Notes: generated from the letters alone by a model not told the origin. A stretch of 64,000 nt of DNA from Kutzneria sp. CA-103260 (GCF_018263855.1 NZ_CP073318.1:5704001-5768000), one strand, 5' to 3'. Counted from the first letter of the stretch, positions 24,735 through 33,138 are shown. Made by a program: numbers and translations.

Positions 24735-24776
24735 CGCCGGTGACCCCCGACACTGTGCTGTCGGGGGTCACCGGCG
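24735..24776. terminator. Bidirectional terminator between ABC-F and lectin genes
   Basis: An 18-bp perfect stem with a 6-base loop (CTGTGC) lies 47 bases after the ABC-F stop and before the convergent lectin gene. Confidence 0.8.
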
Positions 24777-24803
24777 GGCAAGTCGACCACGTACATCCGA
24801 CTC

Positions 24804-25250
24804 CTACTGCCACTTCTGATAGGAGCCGCCATTGCAGTCGTGCGTGTAGACCTTCTTGGCGGCGTTACTGTCCAGACAGAATCCCGTCGCCAAATTCCGG
24901 AAAGTCACCGTACCACCATGCGACACCTGCCACTTCTGATAGGAGCCGCCGTTGCAGTCGTGCGCGTAAACCTCCTTAGCGGCATTGCTGTCCAGACAGA
25001 ATCCCGTCGCCAAATTCCGAAGAGTTACCGTACCCTTACCCGACACCTGCCACTTCTGATAGGAGCCGCCGTTGCAGTCGTGCGTGTAGACCTTCTTGGC
25101 GGCGTTGCTGTCCAAGCAGAAACCCGTCGCCAAATTCCGATACGTCTGGGCTGCCTGCGCCGTCGCCGCCGGCGCGCCGAGGGTTGAGAAAAGCATGGTG
25201 AGGACCACAGCGATAAACAAGGTCATGGGTCCGACACGATTGCGCACCAT
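24804..25250 (-). CDS. Secreted R-type (ricin-like) lectin, single beta-trefoil
   Basis: A 148-residue secreted protein: signal sequence (MTLFIAVVLTMLFSTLGAPA, cleavage near ATAQA) then three 40-residue repeats, each with LRNLATGFCLDSNAAK (or YRN, FRN), VYTHDCNGG and the trefoil mark SYQKWQ. Three QxW-type repeats make exactly one carbohydrate-binding trefoil with two cysteines per repeat. The repeats are nearly identical at DNA level (period 120 bases), which suggests recent duplication or gene conversion. There is no catalytic domain. ATG 25250 is chosen with AGGAG at 25256-25260; ATG 25253 and GTG 25247 are also possible. The last repeat ends at the trefoil Trp. Confidence 0.85.
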   Translation of the reverse strand: MVRNRVGPMTLFIAVVLTMLFSTLGAPAATAQAAQTYRNLATGFCLDSNAAKKVYTHDCNGGSYQKWQVSGKGTVTLRNLATGFCLDSNAAKEVYAHDCNGGSYQKWQVSHGGTVTFRNLATGFCLDSNAAKKVYTHDCNGGSYQKWQ

Positions 25251-25430
25251 CATCACTCCTTGTCGTTGCTCGTGCACCAGAGGCCACATCTGCCATGCCG
25301 AATTCCGGGCTCCCGTGCGCGACACTCCCCCGTTCGCATGATCTGATACACCTCACAACATGCGGGATGCTGCCCGGAGGGGCTTATCGCCCTATTCCGC
25401 CCTCCTTAATGTAGGCGGGTTGCGGTCGGC

Positions 25431-25456
25431 AAAAAGGGGCCATTCATCTGGCCCCT
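25431..25456 (-). terminator. Rho-independent terminator of the tandem kinase gene
   Basis: On the minus strand an 8-bp stem AGGGGCCA/TGGCCCCT is followed directly by TTTTT (25431-25435), 45 bases after the kinase stop. It is one of the few classical U-tailed terminators in the window. Confidence 0.75.
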
Positions 25457-25501
25457 CAGGCGGTCAAGGCTGCGAGGCGACGCTCGTGTCAGCGTCGCCG
25501 T

Positions 25502-26494
25502 TCACGGAGCAGCGACGAGGGCGTCGGCGAGTTCGTCGACGGTACGGCCGTCGGTGTCGATTCGTTGGCCCAGCGTCAAAGTCTTCGACTCGACGGCCGC
25601 CGCGGCGGCCACGGCCCGCAGCTCCGACTCCGGGCGGCCGAGCAGTGGATCACCGGGCTGGGCCCAGCTCTCGCCACGGCCGCGCCGGAGGATCCGCGCG
25701 GTCAGCTCGTCCACACCGGCGTGCAGCCGGACCAGCCGAAGATCCACCGGGCCGAGTTCGCCGGCGTACAAGGAAAGAGTCGACGCGTCGTGGATCGGGC
25801 CGACCACGACCATGGCCTGCGCCCCGACGGCGCGGAAGTTCCGCCACAGGGTGGCCAGCGTACGGGACCGCATCCGGTGGTCGTCGCCGATCTGGTCCAG
25901 GTCGACGTAGGCGGCGGTGCTGCCGGCGCTCAACAACCGTTGGTACACCGCGAATCCCACTGCGGACTTGCCCACTCCGGTGACGCCGCACAGCCACAGC
26001 ACCCGGGGCCGGCGCGGCCAGCCGGTCGCCTTGAGCACCTCGTCGGCGACGGCCGTGACGGCGACTCCGGTGGTGTCCACGCACAAGGCGGCGAAGTCGC
26101 TGGCATCCAACGCGTCGGCCTCGCGTAGCACCTCCGCTGTCGGAGCTGCCCCCTCACGCTCCTCGAACCGCCGCCGCAGTTCGTCCCGGTCGGCTCGCAG
26201 CCGGACCACGGTCAACACCGGCGAGACCGGCGGGCCCGTCCGCGGGTCGACGACGCCGGACACCACCACGCAACTGGCGCCGGCCTCGCGGTGGCCGGCG
26301 ACCACGGCGTCGAGGTTGCGGGCCTTCAACGCGTGCCGATGCGGGTCGGAATCCGTTGCCGGGTAACACATCCCCAGCTGGTCGATGTCCACATAGGCCG
26401 AATCGGCGATCCGCTGGTGGATCTCCCACGCGACCGCGGTCTTGCCCACCCCGGACGGACCGCACAGCCAGAGCACCGGCACCGACTCCCCCAT
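25502..26494 (-). CDS. Tandem P-loop kinase-like protein
   Basis: A 330-residue protein made of two related P-loop modules. Module 1 has Walker A GPSGVGKT (12-19) after VPVLWLC, a YVDIDQLGMCYP segment and VVVSGVVDPRTGP. Module 2 repeats the pattern from about residue 165: RVLWLCGVTGVGKSAVGFAV, YVDLDQIGDD, MVVVGPIHD. The fold resembles adenylylsulfate/gluconate-kinase-like AAA_33 nucleotide kinases. Both P-loops are intact, so both halves may bind ATP. The substrate is unknown. It stands alone, between a lectin gene and a divergent GlcG-like gene. Its proximity to the lectin gene gives no clear functional link. Confidence 0.75.
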   Translation of the reverse strand: MGESVPVLWLCGPSGVGKTAVAWEIHQRIADSAYVDIDQLGMCYPATDSDPHRHALKARNLDAVVAGHREAGASCVVVSGVVDPRTGPPVSPVLTVVRLRADRDELRRRFEEREGAAPTAEVLREADALDASDFAALCVDTTGVAVTAVADEVLKATGWPRRPRVLWLCGVTGVGKSAVGFAVYQRLLSAGSTAAYVDLDQIGDDHRMRSRTLATLWRNFRAVGAQAMVVVGPIHDASTLSLYAGELGPVDLRLVRLHAGVDELTARILRRGRGESWAQPGDPLLGRPESELRAVAAAAAVESKTLTLGQRIDTDGRTVDELADALVAAP

Positions 26495-26615
26495 GCGTGC
26501 TCACGCTACCGGTGGCACAGCTCACCGCAACTAGATTACCGACGCGGTTAGACGGCGTATGCAACTATTGTGTACGCTGGCTTCCGTACCGAGCAAGGAA
26601 TGACAGAGGAGCATC

Positions 26616-27038
26616 ATGGCCCACCACCCCGCCGACCTGAGCAACGCCGAGCTGCGCGACCTGCTGGACGCCGCCACCGCCGAGGCGGAGCGGACCGGCA
26701 TCAAGGTCAGCGTCACCGTGCTCGACCGCGGCGGCCACCTGCTGGGCTTCGTGCGCGACCAGGACGCGCTGCTGATCTCCGGCGAGACCAGCACCCGCAA
26801 GGCCTACACCTCGGTCCAGCTGGACGCGGCGACCGCCGACGTGGCCGACGCGGTCAAGCCTGACGGCCCGTTCCACAGCCTGCCCACCGCCCTGGACCGA
26901 CCGCTGCTGTTCATCGCCGGCGGCGTGCCGCTGCACCGCGACGGCGTGCTGGTCGGCGCGATCGGCGTCGGCGGCGGCGCCCCGACCCAGGACCACGCGG
27001 TGGCCACCGCCGCCGCGGCCAAGCTGTCCCTGGCCTGA
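26616..27038 (+). CDS. GlcG/HbpS-family protein (heme-binding-like)
   Basis: A 140-residue protein of the DUF336 family: LRDLLDAATAEAERTGIKVS, VTVLDRGGHLLGFVRDQDAL, STRKAYTSVQLD, and the glycine-rich end GVLVGAIGVGGGAPTQDHAV. HbpS relatives bind heme outside the cell; GlcG relatives accompany oxidoreductases of glycolate or corrinoid metabolism. No signal peptide is present. It is followed after 65 bases by an SDR gene on the same strand, with which it is probably cotranscribed. AGAGGA precedes the ATG. Confidence 0.8.
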   Translation: MAHHPADLSNAELRDLLDAATAEAERTGIKVSVTVLDRGGHLLGFVRDQDALLISGETSTRKAYTSVQLDAATADVADAVKPDGPFHSLPTALDRPLLFIAGGVPLHRDGVLVGAIGVGGGAPTQDHAVATAAAAKLSLA

Positions 27039-27103
27039 TCCGAGTCGCCGACCAGACCGGCGTCGACCAAGCTGGAAACCCCGAGAACAGGAGATCCTCC
27101 CCC

Positions 27104-27886
27104 ATGCGACTCGACCTGACCGGCAAGGTCGCCCTCGTCACCGGCTCCACCCAGGGCATCGGCCAGGCCATCGCCGCCGGGCTGGCCCGGGCCGGCGCCA
27201 CCGTCGCCGTCAACGGGCGCAAGGCCGACGGCGTGGCCGCCGCCATCAAGTCGTTGGGCGACGGCGAGTTCATCGCCGCGCCCGGCGACGTGTCCACCGA
27301 GGACGGCACTCGGCAGGTGCTGGACGTCGTGCCGAGTGTGGACGTGCTGGTGAACAACCTGGGCATCTTCGGCTCGCAGGCGCCGCTGGAGATCACCGAC
27401 GACGAGTGGCGGCGCTACTTCGAGGTCAACGTGCTGTCGGCGGTCCGGCTGACCCGGGCCTACCTGCCGGGCATGACCGAGCGGGGCTGGGGCCGGATCC
27501 AGTACATCGCCAGCGACTCGGCCATCGTCACGCCGGCCGAGATGATCCACTACGGCATGTCCAAGACCTCGCTGCTGGCGGTGTCGCGCGGTTTCGCCAA
27601 GCACGCCGCCGGCACCGGCGTGACGGTCAACTCGGTGATCGCCGGCCCCACCCACACCGGCGGCGTCGAGGACTTCGTCTACGAGCTGGTGGACAAGTCC
27701 CTGCCGTGGGACCAGGCGCAGCGCGAGTTCATGCTGAAGTACCGGCCGCAGTCGTTGCTGCAGCGGCTGATCGAGCCGGAGGAGATCGCCAACATGGTGG
27801 TGTACCTGGCTTCCCCGCTGTCCTCGGCGACGACCGGCGGCGCGCTGCGGGTGGACGGCGGCTACGTGGACGCGATCCTGCCGTAG
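27104..27886 (+). CDS. SDR-family oxidoreductase
   Basis: A 260-residue classical short-chain dehydrogenase with the cofactor site VTGSTQGIGQAIAAGLA, the VNNLGIFG segment, catalytic Ser in IASDSAIVTPAE and Tyr/Lys in IHYGMSKTSLLAV, and the end GGALRVDGGYVDAIL. NGRKAD after the second strand favours NADP. The substrate is a ketone or alcohol that cannot be named. A GGAG site precedes the ATG. The last 25 bases overlap the convergent MFS gene. Confidence 0.85.
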   Translation: MRLDLTGKVALVTGSTQGIGQAIAAGLARAGATVAVNGRKADGVAAAIKSLGDGEFIAAPGDVSTEDGTRQVLDVVPSVDVLVNNLGIFGSQAPLEITDDEWRRYFEVNVLSAVRLTRAYLPGMTERGWGRIQYIASDSAIVTPAEMIHYGMSKTSLLAVSRGFAKHAAGTGVTVNSVIAGPTHTGGVEDFVYELVDKSLPWDQAQREFMLKYRPQSLLQRLIEPEEIANMVVYLASPLSSATTGGALRVDGGYVDAILP

Positions 27887-29055
27887 TCGCCGCGCACCGC
27901 GTCCTGGGGCAGATTCCGCTCCAGGTAAGGGATTGCCGCAGCGGCGATGGTGGCTGCCGTGGCCGCGACCAGCCACGGCAGCCAAGGTCCGAACGCGAAC
28001 AGCGCCACCACGCCCGGGGCGGCGATGCCAGCTGAAGTGAAGGCGTACTGGAAAGCCGCCAGGTAACGGCCACGGGTCGCCCGCGGCGCGGCTGCCTCGG
28101 ACAAAGCGTTGGCACGGTTGCCGATCAGCGTGCCTGCCGACAGCAACACCATGGTGGCCAGCAGATACGCCGGGAGCCACGACGCCGGCACGAACACGGC
28201 CGCGAGGCTGGCCGCCGCCCAGACGACGGAGATGCCGTAGCCGACCCGCATTGCCTTGGTACGCCACCAGGTCCGGGTCCACCGCACGACAACCGTGCCG
28301 AGCACGAAGCCGCTGACGGTCAGCGTGGTGATCATGGCCCCGGCCACCCACGCCGGCCCGTGCAGCACCTCGGTCACGTACACCGCGATGCCGTCCAGGA
28401 AGAGGTCCAGCACCAACGCGCCGCACGCCACCACCACGATCAGCACCAGGTAAGGGCGGTTGCGCAGCACGCTCACCGGTGGCGAGTCGACTTCCGGCCG
28501 AATGTGCGGGACGGGCAGGAAGGCCGCCAACACCGCGGCGGCGGCGAGGAAAGTGACCCCGTCCGCCGCCACCGCGACCTGGTAGCCGACCGAACCGAAG
28601 GTGGTCAGGCCGGCGACCACCAGGCCGCCCAGGCCGAAGCAGACCCCTCGCACCGCTCCGACCAGGGCGAACGACGTGTCCTTGGCGTTGTGCCGGGTCG
28701 TGTCGGCGATCAGCGCGAACACCGAGCTGTAGAACGCCTGCTGGCCCGCCGCCAACAGCGCCGACGCCACGAACACCAGTGCCGCGTCGCCGGCGACCAG
28801 GTAGACCGCCACTCCCGCCGCCTGCACCACCTGCGCGGCGATCACCACCTGCCGCGGGCCGAACCGGTCCACCAGTCGCCCGGCCAGCAACGGCGCCGCG
28901 ATCCCCACCAACTTGCCGGCCGTGACCACCGAACCGGCCAGCTCGACCGGCAGGCCGACCACCTGGATCCCGTACAGCACCGACAGCGGCAGGAACAGCC
29001 CGGAGCCGAAGTTGTCGATGCCCAGCGCGACGAGCAGCGCGAGTCGTCCCCCCAT
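27862..29055 (-). CDS. MFS transporter
   Basis: A 397-residue membrane protein with about 12 helices: LALLVALGIDNFGSGLFLPL at the start, the loop motif GRLVDRFGPRQV between helices 2 and 3 (the major-facilitator A-motif), and later LAAFVFVPASWLP-like and ATRGRYLAAFQYAF regions. It is most similar in layout to drug-exporter-like MFS proteins. Start ATG 29055 is preferred over an in-frame start at 29064. There is no regulator next to it, so the substrate is open. Confidence 0.82.
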   Translation of the reverse strand: MGGRLALLVALGIDNFGSGLFLPLSVLYGIQVVGLPVELAGSVVTAGKLVGIAAPLLAGRLVDRFGPRQVVIAAQVVQAAGVAVYLVAGDAALVFVASALLAAGQQAFYSSVFALIADTTRHNAKDTSFALVGAVRGVCFGLGGLVVAGLTTFGSVGYQVAVAADGVTFLAAAAVLAAFLPVPHIRPEVDSPPVSVLRNRPYLVLIVVVACGALVLDLFLDGIAVYVTEVLHGPAWVAGAMITTLTVSGFVLGTVVVRWTRTWWRTKAMRVGYGISVVWAAASLAAVFVPASWLPAYLLATMVLLSAGTLIGNRANALSEAAAPRATRGRYLAAFQYAFTSAGIAAPGVVALFAFGPWLPWLVAATAATIAAAAIPYLERNLPQDAVRGDYGRIAST

Positions 29056-29118
29056 GACGGCCAAGCTAGCGACGGTTCCCGTTGGCGTGGCGGAGGTTGT
29101 GTGGAGATTCTGTGCAGG

Positions 29119-29814
29119 CTAGACCCGGCTGAGTTCCACGGTCGGGAACTCAACGACGGCCGGCGGGCGACCGGCCTGGACCTCCCAGGCCTGGTTGGTC
29201 TGCCCGCCCCGCACGGCCTGCTCCACCGCCACGGCCACCTCGTCCGGATCGGCGACGGCCAGGCCGTGTTCGCGCAGTATTTCCCGGGCCCCGGCGATCA
29301 TCGGCGTGTCGATGAAGCCGGGGCACACGGCGTTGAGCGTCACGTCCGGAATGGTCAGGGACCGCACCAGACCGATGATCGCGTGCTTGCTGGCCGCGTA
29401 GACCGGGTCGAACGGGGTCGGCGAGATGCCGGCCAGGCTGGCCGTGACCACGATCGACCGGGCCCCACCCTGCACGGCCGCCTTGATGCCGAACATCGTG
29501 CCGTCCACGTTCACGGCCATGATCCGCCGGTACTTGTCCAGGTCGAGCTCCGTGCCGCCGTTGCCCGTGCCGGCGTTGAGGTGCACGATGTCCAACCGCC
29601 CGAAGGCTTCCCGGGCCGCCGCGACGGCGGCCTCGTTCTCCGCCAGCCGCGAGACGTCGGTCGGCACGAACAGGCCCCCGATCTCCGCCGCGACCGCGTC
29701 GCCGGCCAGGTTCACGTCGGCGATCACCACCTTGGCCCCCTGGCGGGCGAACCGCCGGGCCACCGCGGCCCCGATGCCGCTCGCGCCGCCGGTCACCAAC
29801 ACGACTTCCGCCAT
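29119..29814 (-). CDS. SDR-family oxidoreductase
   Basis: A 231-residue short-chain dehydrogenase: VTGGASGIGAAVARRFARQG, ADVNLAG, FGRLDIVHLNAGTGNGG, catalytic Ser in VTASLAGISPTPFDPV and YAASKHAIIGLVRSL, then PGFIDTPMI. The Asp after the second strand favours NAD. Its ATG overlaps the stop of the upstream membrane-protein gene by one base (TGATG), so the two are translationally coupled. Confidence 0.85.
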   Translation of the reverse strand: MAEVVLVTGGASGIGAAVARRFARQGAKVVIADVNLAGDAVAAEIGGLFVPTDVSRLAENEAAVAAAREAFGRLDIVHLNAGTGNGGTELDLDKYRRIMAVNVDGTMFGIKAAVQGGARSIVVTASLAGISPTPFDPVYAASKHAIIGLVRSLTIPDVTLNAVCPGFIDTPMIAGAREILREHGLAVADPDEVAVAVEQAVRGGQTNQAWEVQAGRPPAVVEFPTVELSRV

Positions 29815-30494
29815 CACTTCTTCCCACCCATCATCATCTGGCCCGACTCGGCGAACACCTTGTCCTTGAGCGACTTGCGCCGCAGGTAGAGGCGCGAGCC
29901 GATCTCCAGCACCGCGTACACCGCGACGTACTGCAGGGTGCTGATCAGCGGCACCTGGTCCACCGGCAGCGAGTACGCCAGCACGACCCGCACTCCGGCG
30001 TCGAGCACCAGCCCAACGCCCCACATCGCCGTCGCGACCCGCATCGCGTGCCGGTAGCTCGGCGAGTCACGCCAGCAGGCCGCCAGCCGCGTGTGGACGT
30101 CACCGGTGGTCAGCGACTGCACGAACTGGTGCAGGAACGGCGTCCGGCACAGCGTGATCAGGATCCACGCGCCGGCCACCGCGGTCATCCAGCCGTCCTT
30201 GGCCAGCAGGAACCGGGGGCTGCCCAGCACGAACGAGGTCGCCATGCTGCCAATCAGGATCGTCAGCGTGAACAGGGCCAGCCCGTCCAGCCGCCGCCGG
30301 GCGATCGCCGTGTACAGGGCGTGCACTGTGGGCGGGACACCGCCGAGCATCAGGGCCAGCCACTGGTCCATGCCCGCGGCGCGCAAGCCGTAGAACAGGG
30401 CCAACGGGGCAATGAGGTTGACACCAAGGTTGATCACCACCGCTTTGCGGGGATCGGCCGGGCGCTGGGTCTTGGTCACGGATGCGATTGCCAT
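29814..30494 (-). CDS. VC0807-type integral membrane protein
   Basis: A 226-residue protein with five or six hydrophobic helices (VVINLGVNLIAPLALFYGLR, LALFTLTILIGSMATSFVLG, WMTAVAGAWILITLCRTPFL, VATAMWGVGLVLDAGVRVVL, STLQYVAVYAVLEIGSRLYL) and a basic C-terminus. This pattern matches the VC0807 family of unknown function. It is coupled to the downstream SDR gene. Role unknown. Confidence 0.65.
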   Translation of the reverse strand: MAIASVTKTQRPADPRKAVVINLGVNLIAPLALFYGLRAAGMDQWLALMLGGVPPTVHALYTAIARRRLDGLALFTLTILIGSMATSFVLGSPRFLLAKDGWMTAVAGAWILITLCRTPFLHQFVQSLTTGDVHTRLAACWRDSPSYRHAMRVATAMWGVGLVLDAGVRVVLAYSLPVDQVPLISTLQYVAVYAVLEIGSRLYLRRKSLKDKVFAESGQMMMGGKK

Positions 30495-30587
30495 GGCACA
30501 AAGCTATTTCCCCGGAGCCGGCGGCGGTATGCACCTGCCTGCCCGTTCGGGGTGGAGGTAGGTACACCCATGTTATTCTGGAGGGGC

Positions 30588-31883
30588 ATGACAGGTTCTC
30601 ATGCGATTCCCGAACTGGCCGGATTCCGGGCCGGTGCTCCGCTGCGCGTCACCGACGTGACCGTGCTCGATCCGGCGGACGGTTCGGTGCACACTCACCA
30701 GGACATTCTGTTGCGGGACGGCCGGATCGCGGCGGTCGGGGCCTCGGTTGAGGCCGAAGCGGAGGTGCTGGCCGGCGAGGGGCTGGTGGCGCTGCCGGGG
30801 TTGTGGGACATGCACGTGCACACCTTCGACGAGTCGACGCTGCCGAAGTTCCTGGCCCGCGGTGTGACCGGCATTCGGCACATGGGTGGCGCACCGGTGC
30901 ATTTGGCGTGGCAGGCCCGGTTGCGGGGCGGGGACTGGCTGGTGCCGCGGATGGTGTTCGCCAGCCGCATCCTGGACGGGCCGCGGCCGAGCCGGCCGGG
31001 GTCGATCGCTCTGACCAGCGCCGACGAGGCCACGGCGGCGGTGGCTCAGTGCGTGGCGGACGGGGCGGAGTTCCTCAAGGTGTACGCGCAGCTGCCGCCC
31101 GAGGCGTACGCCGCCATCGCCGCGACGGGGGTTCCCTTCGCCGGGCACGTCCCCTGGGCGGTGTCGATCGCCACGGCGGCGGCGTCCGGGCAGCGCAGCA
31201 TCGAGCACCTGGACGGGCTGGCGCTGGGCACTTCCACGGCCGAGACGGAGATCCGCGCCGGTCTGTCCACATTGGACGTCCGTGATCCGGCTGGCATGTT
31301 CGCCCGGCTGTCGGAGCTGAACCACGTGGCGGCCATGACCCACGACCCGGCGCGGCTGGCCTCGCTGTGCCGGGTCTTCCTCAGGCACGACACCTGGCAC
31401 GTGCCGACGCTGGCCGTCCTGCACGCCAAGGCCACCATCGGCACGCCGGAGTTCCAGCTCACGCCGTACCTGCCGGACATCGAGCCAGCGCTGCGGCCCG
31501 CCTGGGCCGGCTCGTGGTCCCCGGACGCCGCGGCCAAGGAGCGTGAGCAGGCGGTGTTCCGGCACAGCCTGCACCTGGTGCGGGAGCTGCACCAGGCCGG
31601 TGTGCCGCTGCTCGCCGGCACCGACACCTTCGTGCCCGGGCACAGCCTGCACGACGAGTTGGGGCTCCTGGTGCGGGCCGGGCTGTCGCCGCTGGACGCC
31701 CTGCGCGCCGCCACCTCCGCACCGGCCCGCTTCCTCGGCGTCGCCGAACGCTTCGGCGCGATCGCTCCCGGCATGGCCGCCGACCTGCTGCTGCTCGACG
31801 CCAACCCGCTGGACGACATCGCCAACACCCGCGCCATCCGGGCGGTGATCATGGGCGGCCGCCACATAGAGATCCAGTCGTAG
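30588..31883 (+). CDS. Amidohydrolase-family metal-dependent hydrolase
   Basis: A 431-residue enzyme of the imidazolonepropionase-like amidohydrolase group. Metal ligands appear in LWDMHVHTFDE (HxH), the later histidines in PFAGHVPWAV and SIEHLDGLAL, and the aspartate in LAGTDTFVPGH. The composite beta-sandwich is formed by TDVTVLDPADGSVHTHQDIL and the C-terminal GMAADLLLLDANPL. Members cleave C-N bonds of cyclic or peptide-like substrates; the exact one is unknown. ATG 30588 is chosen with GGAGG just upstream; ATG 30570 in frame is possible. It is divergent from the VC0807-type gene. Confidence 0.85.
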   Translation: MTGSHAIPELAGFRAGAPLRVTDVTVLDPADGSVHTHQDILLRDGRIAAVGASVEAEAEVLAGEGLVALPGLWDMHVHTFDESTLPKFLARGVTGIRHMGGAPVHLAWQARLRGGDWLVPRMVFASRILDGPRPSRPGSIALTSADEATAAVAQCVADGAEFLKVYAQLPPEAYAAIAATGVPFAGHVPWAVSIATAAASGQRSIEHLDGLALGTSTAETEIRAGLSTLDVRDPAGMFARLSELNHVAAMTHDPARLASLCRVFLRHDTWHVPTLAVLHAKATIGTPEFQLTPYLPDIEPALRPAWAGSWSPDAAAKEREQAVFRHSLHLVRELHQAGVPLLAGTDTFVPGHSLHDELGLLVRAGLSPLDALRAATSAPARFLGVAERFGAIAPGMAADLLLLDANPLDDIANTRAIRAVIMGGRHIEIQS

Positions 31884-31900
31884 CGGATGTCGATTCGGGG

Positions 31901-31938
31901 TCGGCTCGTTCGACGCACAGGTATGACGAACGAGCCGA
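31901..31938 (+). promoter_or_regulatory. 12-bp hairpin that places the FDOR start codon in its loop
   Basis: TCGGCTCGTTCG (31901-31912) and CGAACGAGCCGA (31927-31938) are perfect inverted repeats. The 14-base loop holds CACAGGT and the ATG at 31923. In RNA the start site would be displayed at the tip of a stable stem; as DNA it could be an operator. Confidence 0.55.
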
Positions 31939-32438
31939 TCTCGACCCGCAACCTCGACCAGGACGGCCACGCGGAGCTGCCGTGGAGCCGTCCCCGCGAC
32001 CTGCTGGCCACCGACACCCCCACCGCCGACCTGACGTTTTTCGTCGCCACCGTGCGGCCCGACGGACGGCCGCACTCGGCCGGCGTGGGGGCGATCTGGG
32101 TGGATGACGCCCTGTGGTTCGTCGGCGGCCCCGGCACGCGCCGGTCCCGCAACCTCGCCGCCAACCCGGCGTGCAGCGTGTCGGTGCGCCTGCGGGGTAT
32201 CGACCTGGTGCTGGAGGGCGACGCCCACCGGGTGGACGACCCCGACACCCTGGAGCGGATCGCCGCCGTCTACCGCAGCGGCGGCTGGCCGGCCACGGTG
32301 GAGAACGGCGGCTTCAACGCCCCGTTCATGGCGCCGAGCGCCGGCCCCGCGCCCTGGCACCTGTACCGCCTCACCCTGAGGACGGCCTTCGGCGTGGCCT
32401 GCGCCGAACCGTACGGGGCGACCCGCTGGGACTTCTGA
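31923..32438 (+). CDS. FDOR-family (pyridoxamine phosphate oxidase-like) protein
   Basis: A 171-residue split beta-barrel protein: PWSRPRDLLATDTPTADLTF, FVATVRPDGRPHSAGVGAIW, TRRSRNLAANPACSVSVRLR, ending WHLYRLTLRTAFGVACAEPY and GATRWDF. In actinomycetes most such proteins use F420 or FMN to reduce small molecules. ATG 31923 fits the family start; GTG/ATG at 31887 upstream is less likely. The start codon lies in the loop of a 12-bp hairpin. It follows the amidohydrolase after 39 bases, possibly in one operon. Confidence 0.78.
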   Translation: MTNEPISTRNLDQDGHAELPWSRPRDLLATDTPTADLTFFVATVRPDGRPHSAGVGAIWVDDALWFVGGPGTRRSRNLAANPACSVSVRLRGIDLVLEGDAHRVDDPDTLERIAAVYRSGGWPATVENGGFNAPFMAPSAGPAPWHLYRLTLRTAFGVACAEPYGATRWDF

Positions 32439-32492
32439 GCGTCCGATATCCGTAGAGTGCCCCGTTGACGGTGTTTCAGGGGGGAGATCCTG

Positions 32493-32948
32493 ATGCGGTT
32501 GACGCTGCTTGCTGTGCTGCTCGGTGGTGCCGTGGTGACGACGGCGTGTGCCCCGCCGGCGTTCACGGCCGCCCCATGCGCCGAGGAGCAGGCCACGCTG
32601 GACCACATGAAGGACCGGAAGAAGCTGGCCGACGCCGAGGCACTGGCGGCCAAGCTCAAGACGGCGCGGCTCCAGCTCCAGGCCGCCGAGGCGAGCGCGG
32701 CCGTGTCGAACGCGCAGACCGAGTTGGCGATGGCCAGGCTGGCCGGCGGCCCGGACGCCGCCACCCAGGCCCGGATCGACAAGGAGACCGCCGACGCGAA
32801 GGCCAAGGTCGCGGCCGCGGACGCCGACCTCAAGGCCGCGCAGCAGGACGAGGACCAGGTCACGGCGCTGGTCGACGCGGACACCAAGGAGCTGGCCGCG
32901 GACCAGGACAAGTTCGACACGTGCGCTAAACAGCATCCGGCGGGGTAG
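32493..32948 (+). CDS. Small exported coiled-coil protein, probable lipoprotein
   Basis: A 151-residue protein with a signal sequence MRLTLLAVLLGGAVVTTAC whose last residues form a loose lipobox, so Cys-19 may carry lipid. The rest is helical, rich in Ala, Lys, Asp and Gln (KKLADAEALAAKLKTARLQL, KETADAKAKVAAADADLKAA), which predicts a long coiled coil. A second cysteine occurs near the C-terminus. I do not recognise a family. AGGGGGGAG precedes the ATG. It would sit on the outer face of the membrane. Confidence 0.65.
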   Translation: MRLTLLAVLLGGAVVTTACAPPAFTAAPCAEEQATLDHMKDRKKLADAEALAAKLKTARLQLQAAEASAAVSNAQTELAMARLAGGPDAATQARIDKETADAKAKVAAADADLKAAQQDEDQVTALVDADTKELAADQDKFDTCAKQHPAG

Positions 32949-32966
32949 CCCCACCCCTTCACCGCA

Positions 32967-32992
32967 GCGGTCGTCCCGGTCCGGGCGACCGC
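32967..32992 (+). terminator. Hairpin after the small lipoprotein gene
   Basis: GCGGTCG and CGACCGC pair around a second short stem (CCCGG/CCGGG), 18 bases after the stop codon. Confidence 0.5.
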
Positions 32993-33066
32993 CGCGACGC
33001 ATACCCGCAGGTCAGCCCCTCGACAACCATCGGCCCAAAATTTCTGATCCGATCGGGAATCAAAAG

Positions 33067-33087
33067 CTTGAGTCGACCGTTGTCAAG
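33067..33087. promoter_or_regulatory. HAIR-like heat-shock operator upstream of hsp20
   Basis: CTTGAGT (33067-33073), exactly 7 bases, then TGTCAAG (33081-33087). The HspR box (HAIR) is CTTGAGT-N7-ACTCAAG, so the left half is perfect and the right half matches 5 of 7. It lies 51 bases before the hsp20 start, where HspR would repress it. Confidence 0.5.
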
Positions 33088-33138
33088 GGTGTTGGCGGCA
33101 AGGGGCCGCCAGGAGACCCGAGAGAGGGGCGGTGCGCG

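Noticed and set aside
30573..33002. An 809-codon minus-strand frame
   Set aside because: Antisense to the amidohydrolase, FDOR and lipoprotein genes; no recognisable motif.
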